NCBI GenBank assembly: GCA_021234155.1
Contig: JAJEKV010000001.1
Coordinates: 18,493,382-18,557,381 of the forward strand
From: Isoetes taiwanensis
Taxonomy: Eukaryota > Streptophyta > Lycopodiopsida > Isoetales > Isoetaceae
Length of the DNA: 64,000 nucleotides
Direction of reading: 5' to 3'
Both the position numbers and the translations under genes were made by a program. The notes beneath the pieces were generated by a model. It was not told the DNA's origin and ran no database searches. It was given only the letters and a program-made list of their open reading frames with translations. The first letter of the stretch is position 1, and each line of letters opens with the position of its first letter. This document shows positions 53,056 through 64,000 of the stretch, piece after piece.

Positions 53056-56000
53056 TGACTACATTCATCATTACCTTGCCGTTTCCAAATACATTTCGAA
53101 GTCGACCCACCGAGAGCAAAGACTCGCTTTTAATAAATGGTAACGGCAAAGAAGAGAGCATAAAAGTGAAGCTTAAAGGGTGCAAGGGCAGATGCATAGT
53201 ATAGTAAAGGAAAACAACAGAGTAACCTAAAAGGCAAAGCATCGCACTCATCCGTACCTATAGATCATCCTAGGTTGCAGCCGACAAAATGCTCCAGCTC
53301 CTCCTTAATAAGGATCCAAAGTTAAGAATCCTCTATCTTGAACAAACCCATCAATAGAATCCAAAGCAAAGATCCCGATTGTGTTCTCACCAAGATGTTG
53401 GGCAACCTCAAAAACAAGCCCGACATGCCCGAGAAAAAGAGAAGGTTTATGGATTAGAAGCAAGAATCAACAAAATAACGACGCACGTGGCAACAGATAT
53501 ACCGATAACGATCGCAAGAAATCTCCCAAGATCTTCATCATGCCCATCCGCAAGAAAACAAACATAAACAGAGAAACCGAATACAGAACAATTGCTCCAC
53601 CAAATGAAAATGCTTTCTTCTCTCAATCACGAACTGCTTGTGGCTGCCATAAGAATCTCCTTCATCTCCTTCATGGCTTCTACTTTGCTCGTGCTCTACA
53701 AGGCATACGACCAAGGCGGCAACTCCACAAGCAAAAACGAAATCAAAATGTGGCAAAAACACAATGCCTGGGATCACAATCTTGACCGTTAATCTCCACC
53801 GTTAGTTTTAACCAATAAGATAATAGCACCAGGATCGCAATCTCGACCGTTCACCTCAGCCATTGAACCTATACTATTTTACACACGTGCTTGGGCTTTG
53901 CTTATTTTGCTATGGACTTTTATGCATTAATTCAAAGTTCCTTAAAAATTATGGTTTTTACAAAGTGATTCCACATATTATCAAACCATATATAATGCAT
54001 ACACTTTGATTCTATTCTTCGAGATTCTTTGATGCTCCGTACGATAGAGAAAAAATCGATGGCAATAAGCCTCATTTTAAGCAGGAACTCTAATCCTGCT
54101 TGTTACAACAACCCCAATCATGGCTTCTTCATGCTGGAAGCACTAGAAAGGATTGGGAAGATAGTGCAGGTATAAAAATGGCCGGAAACAGTTAACTTGT
54201 TTCATTTTTTCAAGTCAATTTGTTCTGTTTTCCTGTCAATTTGTTAGAAAATTCGTGTTCTTAGTTCTTAGTTGGCACTTGTTAATCAATTAACGAGACA
54301 GGCTCTGAAATTCAACTTGGAACAACAATGGAATTGCGAAGAATTAAATAATCTGAATCAGTTTTGCCAGTAGAAGAACCCTAAAGGGATCAAGGATCAA
54401 CAAAGGCGCTCAATAATCGGTAATATATTATGTCGTTGTTGTTAGTGGAACTTCTAAAAGTAGAAAAGGCCGGTAGTTAGACGAATTAACTTGTTGCCAC
54501 CTGGAAACGATGATGCGATGTCATTTTTTAATTTGGCACTAGTGGAAATCCGGCCTAAAATGCCAAGAAAGAAAAAATAGAACGAAAAATCGAAATGGAC
54601 ATGGCGACATCTGAGCAGATGATAGTTATATTATATATTAGGGCCAGCCAATATTGGTTGTCCTTTAAAAAAGGGCTCAGCAATGCCACATGGGTATTTT
54701 GAATGTAACTTCCTCTCAGTGGAAAACATTGCAATGGGACTTTTTAAGCATGGCAAGTTTATATGGGGTTTCTAATTAAAATTCTACGTTTAAAGTCATT
54801 GTGGAATCTCACCCTTGATCTCTACTTGCATGCCAAAATAGTGGTTCTTCAATTACATTATCACCAATCTACATTTCCAAAACGTTTGAATAGATTACTC
54901 CATTGATCTGGCCAGCCAGTGTCAGTTTCTAAGTGCAATCTTTGAAATTTTAGATGAAATTCTTGAAAGCCTTTCTTCAGTACCATTTAACAGTCTTGCA
55001 TCAGTTAGAGGAAATAGCTCCAGAAGCATGTATATGGGGTTGCAACTTTGCCTTTTGCAGTCGAGATGGAAGTAGAAGAGTCTTGTTCTTTTATTTATGG
55101 CTATTATTGCAGAGCTGAGGTTAAGTCCTTTTCGTTCATATATTTGAAAGCATATCTAAATTCATGTATTTTAGCTTTCTCTTCCATCCTTTACTTTCTT
55201 ATTACAATAACTCTTCGTGCTTTGTTTCTGCATAAGAGTATAGTGGCCATTTGAGACTTCAAAGATGTTTTGCTTATTCTCTTCAAGATACTTACCTTGT
55301 GAGATGTTGTTTATTAATCCCTCACAATACTTTCATGTAAACAATAGAGCGCATTGCAAAAATTGCTTTGTGAAGCTGAGGGTTTGTTCCTAGCCTCTCT
55401 ACTTATGTTGTATTAATACATTAAGGCATAGAATCATCAATTCATCTTTTGCAGCTTGATTTCTATGATGTTAGCAGTAAATTATTTCCCATTTGTAAAT
55501 TGTTAAGTTGAATTATGTCAGGTAAGAGCTTTCTGCATAAATACCCATATATATCATGCAATTTAGATAGTACAATCGAGTACAACTAACTGTGATATGA
55601 TAGTAGAAACCCCTACAGAAATAAAGCAATTACTTTAAAGTAAACCTCTACGTTTTGTTAGATACACAAAAAATATTACATTCTGGATGGCTTTCCAATC
55701 TTAAACAAAATAAAGAAAGGATAAAAAAAACTTAGGTGTAACTCTCCTTTCTCTGAGGTTTCAGTGTCACAATTTGCAAATAAAATATGTCTTAAACAAT
55801 GGACAGAATTACTTATGCTTTGTTTGCATAATGTGCAGCCTTTCTAAACTTGACTTAGCCAACAGATTTGTCTAGTTTGTATGTAATTTTTTTTGTCTCA
55901 TATATGTGGCTTATATGTTACAATGAAAGTTAGAATATCTACCGTGAACATTGTGAATAGCATTTCTACAATTCAATACTTCTGTTTCCACTTTCTCCCA

Positions 56001-57110
56001 CCATGAACTAGGCAAGGCAACATTGAAGAAAAGCAATGAGAACGGATCCAACTTACAAGTTTCCCTAGCTTATGGATAGCAACGTGGGGCACCATAACTA
56101 GTACCCAAATATTGGTGCCTTCTTTGACTTAAATCTTTATCACACCCCCTTCATGTTTTGCCACACCGCCACTCATCTTTGTCATCTCATCATGCTCATG
56201 CCATGTTATCTCCCATAATATGATGCAAATAATTTGGGCTGGTTGTGATACTGATAGTTTGGGATGCTTATAGGGGTATTAAGCGGGATAATGACACATG
56301 GACACATGGCATGTGGTGACAACATGGATATGGGATCATGAGTTATGGGAATGAGTAAGACATTATGGCATAAGCTTGATGACAGGGATAATGCATGACA
56401 ATCAAGATAGAACATGCTTCCCACCTCCCCCCCTCCCAATGTGAATTTTGTATTATCTTTTTCCCTTGATCCTTCAAATTTGGCTTCATTTGTCTTTCAT
56501 TGCATGGTATCATGCCCGCATAGTTAAAGGGCTAAGCCGTGGTGTATGCCTCGAGGCTTCTTGATCAAGGGTTGGAACCCTTTGATTCAATGGAGGTAAG
56601 GAAGAGCATCAACAATACCTTTATTTTTGAACCCTTATGACTTGTAATTATGTATTCCATGGTGGTATGAATACCCTCATATAATGATTCTTATGGTGGT
56701 TATAGTTGTGTTGCGAGGGGTATGCCCCCAAGGGCACATGGTATATAGGGTTTAGGGCCTCTATATTGAGGGCATGGTGGAGGTGTGAGTCACTTGTGTA
56801 TTGGTTGGACTAATCAGGGAGGAGTGAGTTGATCTTATAGAGCGCCTTAGGGCACTTGTATTTTTTCATGATGCAGGTATGAGTTCAACTATGGGTGAGA
56901 TGCTTAGATATAATTTTTTACTAATATTTTTCCATATGGCATGGTGCCCAATTTCTTGGTTGTGGCATATAGCCAAGGGGCATTCTCCAAAGCTAGGTGG
57001 TCTAGGTTCAAAACTTGGGCATATATTGTACACTTGATGGTGGAATGGTCCATGTATGTGATGGTTGTTTGCATTGCAGGTCCTTCCATTGTATGAGCCC
57101 TCTCATGTTT
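53056..57110. other. Long spacer, no gene recognised
   Basis: Frames are short and without motifs (for example 53381-53785 and 55048-55254). The text is AT-rich. About 56520-56900 is less AT-rich, with GGTATAGGG/TATGCCCC words. I found no transposon ends here, though diverged ones could be missed. Confidence 0.4.
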
Positions 57111-57117
57111 ATCTGCT

Positions 57118-57285
57118 CCTAGTTTTTCCTGCTCGCTCCAGTTAACCCTGCCAGCCAATCCCATAGTGCCAAGATACCCTTATATGTGGTGAAGTGTGAG
57201 TCCAAGTTTTTCCTGCTCACTTCCAGTTCACCCTGACAGCCAATCCCATAGCCAAGATACCCTTATATGTGGTGAAGTGCGAGTC
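57118..57285. repeat. About 84-bp tandem duplication
   Basis: AGTTTTTCCTGCTC(G/A)CT(T)CCAGTT(A/C)ACCCTG through GCCAATCCCATAG and AAGATACCCTTATATGTGGT to GTG(T/C)GAGTCC occurs twice in succession, with a few substitutions and 2-3-bp indels. Confidence 0.9.
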
Positions 57286-57463
57286 CACTCGCCCATGAAA
57301 CTAAATCTCTAAATGTAGGCTGCCCATAGCACAGTCTGCCTTTCCAGATTTTCCTTCACCAGAAAAGGGCCTTTTTATGGTCATGCTCGAATAGCCCAGT
57401 TCCCAGATCCACAGTTGAATAGTCATTACATGTGAAAAGAAAAGTATCCACATATTTTGGAAA

Positions 57464-57870
57464 GATCCGACGGTTGGAAGTGCTACAAATGCACATCAGC
57501 TTTGCGGACCCGGGGGGGAAGGGCAACACTGGACGACCATTCCGGACACTTCGAGAACCGGCAGCTTCGCAGTGTTCAGACTACTAATAATACCTTAGGG
57601 ATGAAGTTTTGTGGCCATCTGATATATCCGCACCTCCATGTGTTCAATTCCTAGTTGAACATGGGACTTGATGCATTACTGTGGCTGTTCTAGACTTTGG
57701 ACCCTTCTCCGCTTCCCATAAAAATTGGTCCCTAGGGTAATGATGGTAGTCTGAACGCCATGGTGCAATCGATTCGTCGGAGTATCTGGAATGGTCATCC
57801 AGTGCTGCACCCCCCTTGTCCTCAAGGGCTGATGTGCATTTGTAGCACTTCCAACCATCTGATGTCGCGA
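57464..57870. repeat. Large imperfect inverted repeat (foldback), arms about 150 bp
   Basis: The left arm (57464-57610) and right arm (57715-57870, inverted) both read GGTTGGAAGTGCTACAAATG, then CACATCAGC, ACTGGA(C/T)GACCATTCC, GTTCAGACTAC and TAGGGA, separated by about 100 bp. Each arm can be read as SDGWKCYKCTSAL...LDDHS, a Cys-pair motif recalling FLYWCH-type or transposase zinc fingers; that is tentative. It looks like an exon fragment duplicated head to head. Transcribed, it would fold into a long hairpin. Confidence 0.75.
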
Positions 57871-57899
57871 ATGACCTACCATTGTGTAAACTACAAACC

Positions 57900-58632
57900 A
57901 TTACACTTTTTTATTGCAAAAATATGCAATTTGTGATTCTAAACAATTCATAGCTATCTTGTAAAAATTAATGGATTTTCATTGCTCGCTTTAATAGCAT
58001 GCATGATTTTGCTGGAATTGATTTGTTGGATGAAAAAAAAGTATATGCGTTGTATGTTGTTGTTGTTGTAGACATAGTAAAGTAGAAACATATGTGGTTT
58101 GTTTGATGTTTATAAGATATGTTACATGTTGATGGATGCAGCAAAACAAATTTGTCGTGTCAAATAACAATGTGTCTTTAATCATGCAAGTAGGCAACGA
58201 AGTTCTTAACTATTGAGCTAGATGATTATTGATACACCATAACATAAGCTATAATAACACTTAATAAATCATTTGTGATTGCAAGGGCCATATTGTCTAC
58301 CATGTTTCTTGAAGACAATGATTCTATCTTCAAACCATTCCATTATTCATTTAGATGAATTAAAAAAACGTTACTAGTTTTAATAAACTACTAATAATTT
58401 TAGTTTGTGTTTGAAATGGTCCCATAAACTACAACTAGTTTTAGCAAACCACTATCTTACTAGTACCTGATATAAATAGCCATGTTGTAAACCACTATTC
58501 ATGTTGACAAACCACTATAGCATGTGGTTTTCTGCTATCAAATAAACTCTTGTACAAAAAACCATGTCCATCATAGTTTTTAAATTATCTAATACCATTT
58601 TTATATGGTAGTTCATTTTTGGGCGCCTTGTG
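57900..58632. other. AT-rich spacer before copy B
   Basis: Degenerate (T)AAACTAC(A/T)A(C/A)TAGTTTTA / AAACCACTAT words recur (about 58380-58560), similar in style to repeats inside the segmental duplication (about 45900-46200). No gene. Confidence 0.4.
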
Positions 58633-60013
58633 CAACATAGCATTAAGAAAGAGTTTGCAACCTCCATCTCTCATAGTAAGCCTAAAAATGGCTTGATAAT
58701 AAATGTGGCTATGCGCATATTCCAAAAAATATCAATGGAGCAAGTAGCAAAAATTTAAGTAAAGGCTCCTTTCGGATGAACACCATCCCAATTAATTGCA
58801 GGGATGGGGCAGTGAATGTTGTGTTTGAAGTCAGAAACATTGCTCCAGATTGCATTGTAAACTTGAAATTGTAATTACCTCTAATGCTATCGCACAAATT
58901 CAACAAATTCCATCCCAATTAATTGCAGAGATGGGGCAGTGAATGTTGTGTTTGAAGTCAGAACTATTGCTCCAGATTGCATTGTAAACTTGAAACTGTA
59001 ATTACTTCCAATGCTGTCTACCTCCAATGCTATCGCACAAAATTCAACAAATTTGCACTTGACGTCCCGGATACTTAATAAGAATGGATTAAAGAGCACA
59101 TGAATAGTTGTTAAAGACAGCTGCAAAGTATGAATACAATAAGTTGTAGGCTTATTAAAAAATTCGTATGTGTCAATGCCATAATCTGTAAGCTTCACAA
59201 GGCCCCAAAAAATGAACTTGTATAAAAAATTAGCATGAAAACCAGTATGCATGTGGTTTTTTTATACAACAATTCACAACATAAAAAAAAACCACGTGTC
59301 ATTGCTGGTTTTGCAAAACCAATAATGGTCCATATCATGTTTTTTGTACTAATTCCAAATTTTATGCTAGTATTTAGAAATCATCATTAGTTTGTAAGAT
59401 TGTTTTTAATTGTACATTGATTTAGCAAAATCATTGCTAGTTCATATCATGTTTAATTATATCAATTCTATAATCGCATAGTAGTTTTTTAATATTATCA
59501 ATAGTTTAGAAGATGTGTTTTAAGCATATACTGATTATGGAAAACCATTGATAGTCCGTACTATATTTAATTATATGAATTTAGTTGGTTTATGGGAATC
59601 ATCATTAATTTATAGAATGATTTTTCTATATACATTTTTAATATCATAATTTCGGATGCTTTTACATGGTAGTTGTTGCAAATTTTGGACAATATCGAGT
59701 TTTTCTTATTGGTTCGAGAACCATGTTAAGTTTTGCATTTCTAAAGTTTTTTGATGTGGTTAGTCACTATGCTTGTTAATAGTTTATTATTCTGCTAATC
59801 ATATTATCAGTCTTGTAGTCTTCCAAATGCAAATGTTTTGGGCCTCCATAAAAATGCAAAGCTTCTAACTATAGAGAAAGTGTATATAATGCTTCATAAA
59901 ATCAAATACCTTATCAATAAATTTTGCAAAAAAAAGAAAAAAAAAATGATGTGTCACGATTGGACATGAACATTTGAGCTACACACATAAGTTTACAAGA
60001 GATTGAACTGAAA

Positions 60014-61597
60014 GCACTTTGGAGGCAGGGAAGGCTGCCAAAGTCTAAACCCTATGGATTCAATAGGGTTTGAGCATCGAGGCACCGAAACAGCTCCATT
60101 TGTTAATCCGACCGTTAAAATGGTAGATCATGTCCCATGAAACGTCCTCGAAAAGAAAAACTAGACTTCCACTGCACGAATGTGCCAACCCCCAAATTGC
60201 CCCCTTTCTCGACGCAGGGGCAGGGCAGGGAACACGACAAGTTTGGAACCAGTGCCTGGGGAGGGTGTTTTCTTCCTCCCCCTTGGGGTCTCTCTTCTAG
60301 GCCTCGAGGGAAGCATGCACGCAAGTTCTCGAGCACTTTGGAGGCAGGGAAGGCTGCCAAAATCTAAACCCTATGGATTCAATAGGGTTTGAGCATCGAG
60401 GCATCAAAACAGCTCCATTTGTTAATCCGGCCCTTAAAATGATAGATCATGTCCCATGAAACGTCCTCGAAAAGAAAAACTGGACTTCCACTGCACGAAT
60501 GTGCCAACCCCCAAATTCCCCCCTTTCTCGACGCAGGGGCAGGGCAGGGAACACGACAAGTTTGGAACCAGTGCCTGGGGAGGGTGTTTTCTTCCTCCCC
60601 CTTGGGGTCTCTCTTCTACGCCTCGAGGGAAGCATGCACGCAAGTTCTCGAGCACTTTGGAGGCAGGGAAGGCTGCCAAAATCTAAACCCTATGGATTCA
60701 ATAGGGTTTGAGCATCGAGGCATCGAAACAGCTCCATTTGTTAATACGGCCCTTAAAATGATAGATCATATCCCATGAAACGTCCTCGAAAAGAAAAACT
60801 GGACTTCCACTGCACGAATGTGCCAACCCCCAAATTCCCCCTTTCTCGACGCAGGGGCAGGGCAGGGAACACGACAAGTTTGGAACGGTCCTTGGGGAGG
60901 GTGTTTTCTTCCTCCCCCTTGGGGTCTCTCTTCTAGGCCTCGAGGGACGCATGCACGCAAGTTCTCGAGCACTTTGGAGGCAGGGAAGGCTGCCAAAATC
61001 TAAACCCTATGGATTCAATAGGGTTTGAGCATCGAGGCACCGAAACAGCTCCATTTGTTAATCCGACCATTAAAATGGTAGATCATGTCCCATGAAACGT
61101 CCTCGAAAAGAAAAACTAGACTTCCACTGCACGAATGTGCCAACCCCCAAATTCCCCCTTCTCGGGGAGGCGGGGAACACGACAAGTTTGGAACCAGTGC
61201 CTGGGGAGGGTGTTTTCTTCCTCCCCCTTGGGGTCTCTCTTCTAGACCTCGAGGAAGCATGCACGCAAGTTCTCGAGCACTTTGGAGCAGGGAAGGCTGC
61301 CAAAATCTAAACCCTATGGATTCAATAGGGTTTGAGCATCGAGGCAATCAAACAGCTCCATTTGTTAATCCGGCCCCGTTAAAATGGTAGATCATGTCCC
61401 ATGAAACGCCCCTCAAAAAAGAAAAACTAGACTTCCCCGCATCTAATGTACCAACCCCCAAATTCCCCCTTTTCCCTTTGGGCGGGGTAGGCGGGGAACA
61501 CGACAAGTTTGGAACCAGTGCCTGGGGAGGGTGTTTTCTTCCTCCCCCTTGGGGTCTCTCTTCTAGGCCTCGAGGGAAGCATGCACGCAAGTTCTCG
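60014..61597. repeat. Five tandem copies of the 319-bp unit
   Basis: Units start at 60014, 60333, 60652, 60969 and 61277 (periods 319, 319, 317 and 308), each beginning GCACTTTGGAG(G)CAGGGAAGG and ending AAGTTCTCGA. Each contains the AAACCCTAT...ATAGGGTTT palindrome and a GC-rich half with CCTGGGGAGGGTGTTTTC. The last units carry small deletions. Frames in both directions persist across units only because the sequence is repeated. Confidence 0.95.
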
Positions 61598-61639
61598 AAC
61601 GAAAGGGTACTTTGAACAAAGTGGACAATGCACTCTCAT

Positions 61640-63270
61640 TGTTTGAATGCATGACTACTCCAGCACCTATCAAAAAGTGTTCAATGTCCTAACCCATGGT
61701 TTATTATTGAAGATAACATTAGGAGGAATCTAATACGCATGTTTGCACATACAAATGCGTTATGTAATTGATGAGGACAGACATTTCACTAGAGAAATTA
61801 ATTCTTTATCCACAATGACTTATAACTTATTGCTTCTGCTTTTCACTCTGACTCTAATGTATAGCATCTTCATTGCTTTTGTTAGTTTTAGTTGGGCATG
61901 AAAATATTGTAAGCATTAATTTAATGCCATATAATGTTGATAAAATGGCTATTACTATACACCTTTCCATTGATGGCCTTACTCCATGCGTTCCAACTGC
62001 TTATATAGAATATTCGAAAACTTTGATAAACTCCTTATTATAATTTCTGACATGTTTTGCGAAGTCGTCAATCCACTTTTTTTTAGGGAGGAGCATGGGG
62101 CATTACCAAAATGCACTTCCACTAGGATATCTTTACTTTTAAACTGGAATTTTATTGCAACTATATTGGTGTTGAAACCTATATTGGTGTACAAGAAACA
62201 TCACCATTCATTGTGCATTTGTTTAGTTATTATGAAGCATGATACCAATAGTGAATTACATGCAATGTTCTCCTCAGTGGTTGCATATTACCTAACAAGG
62301 TAGCAAAGAATCTATAATGGAGACCAAGCACATGTAATAGTTGAAACCCCAAGATAGCATAGAGTCGTAGAGGACAAGTCTATCCAAATAATAGACCTAA
62401 ATAGCGGTACATTGTACCTTAACAAACCACCCTAGTGGTGCTTTTGTTCGTTAACTCCTTCTACCTGCTACAAAACAACAATATCTTATTTATATTTTCT
62501 TGAACATGATAGAAAATAATTCAACTCAATTTCAATTTATACCTTTGCTAAATCAGGAGTATATATGTATATGGCCCTTCTATCATAGGTTGAATGACTT
62601 TTCTAACATATTATCCATATATTCAACCAATAGAATATAAGTGATCTCCCATGTGCCTAACTTCGATTTAATATGTATTGTATTGCTCTTTCATGGGAGC
62701 ACAAGCATGCCAACCAAGGAATATACTACATGATTATGTTAGTTGGCCTACTCGTGTTGTCCACGTTATCCCATTTCATGTCCATTCTTGCCTGCCTTGT
62801 GATCTTGCACATTCAAGGTGCTACATTCAACTTGTCATCTAGTTATCCCCTTCACTTGTGCCATAACATATGGTTAATGAGACAAGAACATTGAACATAG
62901 CTTGATCTTATTAATCAATCAAACTATCTTGTTATGAAACCATTAGTCATTAAACATAGAGATCAATTTGGCAAAAGAACTAGATGTAATTTTGATTTGG
63001 AACAAATGCGTGAAGTACATTTTACTCTGTTTTTTTTTACATTTTGAATGATGATTTTGGCCTCGAAACCTAACTGCCAGATTTGCCACTAAACCTAATC
63101 TCCGGATCAGCCGTCTTGGGAAAATGCTGCAGCTGAGAATCTGAAGCCTGGTGGAGGAACTGCCATGATAACAATGGACGGCGCATTTGCTTCGGAGCTC
63201 TCCAACGGATCTGCAAAGCTCATATAAGGTAAACATCTGAAAATATCCATCCGCTTTTCTATTTAGCAAC
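61640..63270. other. Copy B spacer upstream of the SAM-domain gene
   Basis: Equivalent to 46962-48582 of copy A. Near the end ATGATAACAATGGACGGCGC...CTCATATAAG|GTAAAC (about 63165-63232) could be a leader exon with a donor site, joined to TTTAG before the ATG at 63271. This is inferred from splice-like borders conserved in both copies. Confidence 0.4.
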
Positions 63271-64000
63271 ATGGCTGAGGAAGTGCCAGTACCGTACATG
63301 GCAGAAGTATCAAAGTGGGAGCCAGCACATGTATCTTCCTATATTGTCAAACGTTTTCCATGTGTTTGTGATGAGATTGAGCCTGTAATTCATGAAAATT
63401 TTATTTTTGGGATATCCTTCTTGAGCTTGGAGTTGGGTGATTGGTTGAAGCTGGGGTTTGTAGTTGGAATAGCTGCTGGAATTGTTGCATTGAGAGATCA
63501 GATTAAGCAGCAGCAGGTCTTCACAAACAGTGCAGGTGCAAATAGTGTAGGTGCAGGCAGTTTCTCTGTTTCTAATTCTAAGGCTGGACCATCCATTGAT
63601 GTTTCTGGAACGTCTATTTCTCTTCTTGGACGGAAAAATAATCACAAACCCAGCAGCAATACATTGGAGCAATTTGGGCAAATGAGCTCCAATAAAATTC
63701 CAGAATCCCATGTTGTTTTCAACAATTTAAGTAGGGGATCTGACAAAAATGGCAGATTGGCATTGAAGAAAACAGGCCATCATGCACAATGGATTACAAT
63801 GATGGAGAATCATAGGGTAATCCGAGCTGCTACTTCGAATGAATTTCCAAATTTTACATTGCCTGAATTCAAGAGAATTCCTGTGAACAAAAAATGGATA
63901 AAGAGGAGGGACAAGTTAGTCCATCTCTTTGACGTCAGATGGATCTTTGAAGCAAATATGTTGGCCAAGTGTGGCATATTCAGTCCCAGAAAAATTCGTT
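63271..64000 (+). CDS. SAM-domain protein gene, copy B (5' part, cut by window end)
   Basis: An uninterrupted frame runs from the ATG at 63271 to the window edge (243 codons). Residues about 13-78 fit a sterile alpha motif (SAM) interaction domain: VSKWEPAHVSSYI at its start, then FIFGISFLSLELGDWLKLGF and GIAAGIVALRDQI. A Ser/Asn-rich linker follows, then the basic KKWIKRRDKLVH region shared with copy A. Near 63927 copy B has CATCTCTTTGACG where copy A has CATCTTTTGACG. In B's frame the downstream sequence, if like copy A, would meet TAG right after the window end, while A's frame stays open for about 150 further codons. So B may be truncated, or A may have lost a base and regained a frame by chance. 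SAM domains mediate protein-protein contacts; the role here is unknown. Confidence 0.55.
   Translation, partial: MAEEVPVPYMAEVSKWEPAHVSSYIVKRFPCVCDEIEPVIHENFIFGISFLSLELGDWLKLGFVVGIAAGIVALRDQIKQQQVFTNSAGANSVGAGSFSVSNSKAGPSIDVSGTSISLLGRKNNHKPSSNTLEQFGQMSSNKIPESHVVFNNLSRGSDKNGRLALKKTGHHAQWITMMENHRVIRAATSNEFPNFTLPEFKRIPVNKKWIKRRDKLVHLFDVRWIFEANMLAKCGIFSPRKIR

Larger units (their letters stand above)
58633..64000 (+). repeat. Segmental duplication, copy B (runs off the window)
   Basis: Direct copy of 45211-49317, expanded to 5.37 kb by the 319-bp array. Outside the array and the 5' half of the SAM-domain gene, substitutions are rare, so the duplication is recent. It begins after GGGCGCCTTGTG with no obvious terminal repeat or target duplication. 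Confidence 0.95.

Noticed and set aside
56520-56600. Possible tRNA (GGTTGGAACCC-like arm)
   Set aside because: I could not fold acceptor, D and anticodon arms of the right size around it.
60115-61615. Many overlapping frames on both strands with repeated peptide text
   Set aside because: They follow the 319-bp repeat units; frames differ between units and no splice or domain evidence exists.

Overview
The window is nuclear DNA of a land plant: AT-rich, gene-poor and crowded with transposons. It has GT-AG introns, remnants of a plastid-type K+/H+ antiporter and a P4-ATPase, and plant-type PIF/Harbinger, Helitron, CACTA-like and MULE-like element ends. The intronless tandem kinase with a helical N-terminal region recalls kinases I associate with mosses, lycophytes and ferns, so a seed-free plant is my best guess, held weakly.

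Layout. 1-8314: no recognisable gene; a Tourist-like MITE candidate (2726-3113), a 239-bp MITE with 8-bp target duplication (6968-7206), and tandem copies of a 52-nt exon-like unit (6.7-8.1 kb, resuming at 25.87 kb). 8315-25654: one 17.3-kb PIF/Harbinger element with perfect 24-bp inner inverted repeats (about 54 bp imperfect) and TTA duplications. It carries a four-exon Myb/SANT-like gene (8607-18830), whose first intron is swollen to 6.8 kb by a Helitron end, a PR-1 fragment and pyrimidine-rich arrays, and a four-exon DDE transposase gene (19288-25002). The transposase is split by a 4,279-bp element (20066-24344) that belongs to the same family as the 239-bp MITE and carries an intron-containing fragment of a P4-ATPase (flippase) gene. 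26457-26850: a GC-rich element with 11-bp duplications. 27398-29545: the best intact gene, a protein with one apparently active kinase domain followed by a degenerate one; a third broken kinase copy lies at 29.9-30.1 kb.

31371-31960 is a CACTA-like terminus with an AGAGTCA array. Minus-strand gene remnants follow: an RNase P/MRP POP4-like piece (32.7-33.25 kb) and a KEA-type antiporter piece (33.5-34.45 kb). 34.5-45.2 kb holds tandem repeats, a LINE remnant and two more Helitron 3' ends. A segmental duplication (45211-about 49317 and 58633 to the window end) contains a SAM-domain gene. Copy A continues into four further-supported exons to 50623, including a DUF8039-like region. Copy B has a clean 5' end but a frame difference near 63927. 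A 319-bp unit is single in copy A and five-fold in copy B. Between the copies lie a 432-bp MULE-type MITE with 9-bp duplication, a 250-bp-period tandem repeat, and a large imperfect inverted repeat (57464-57870).

There is no operon logic here. The genes relate through transposition: capture of host exons, nesting, and local duplication. I saw no tRNA, rRNA or CRISPR.
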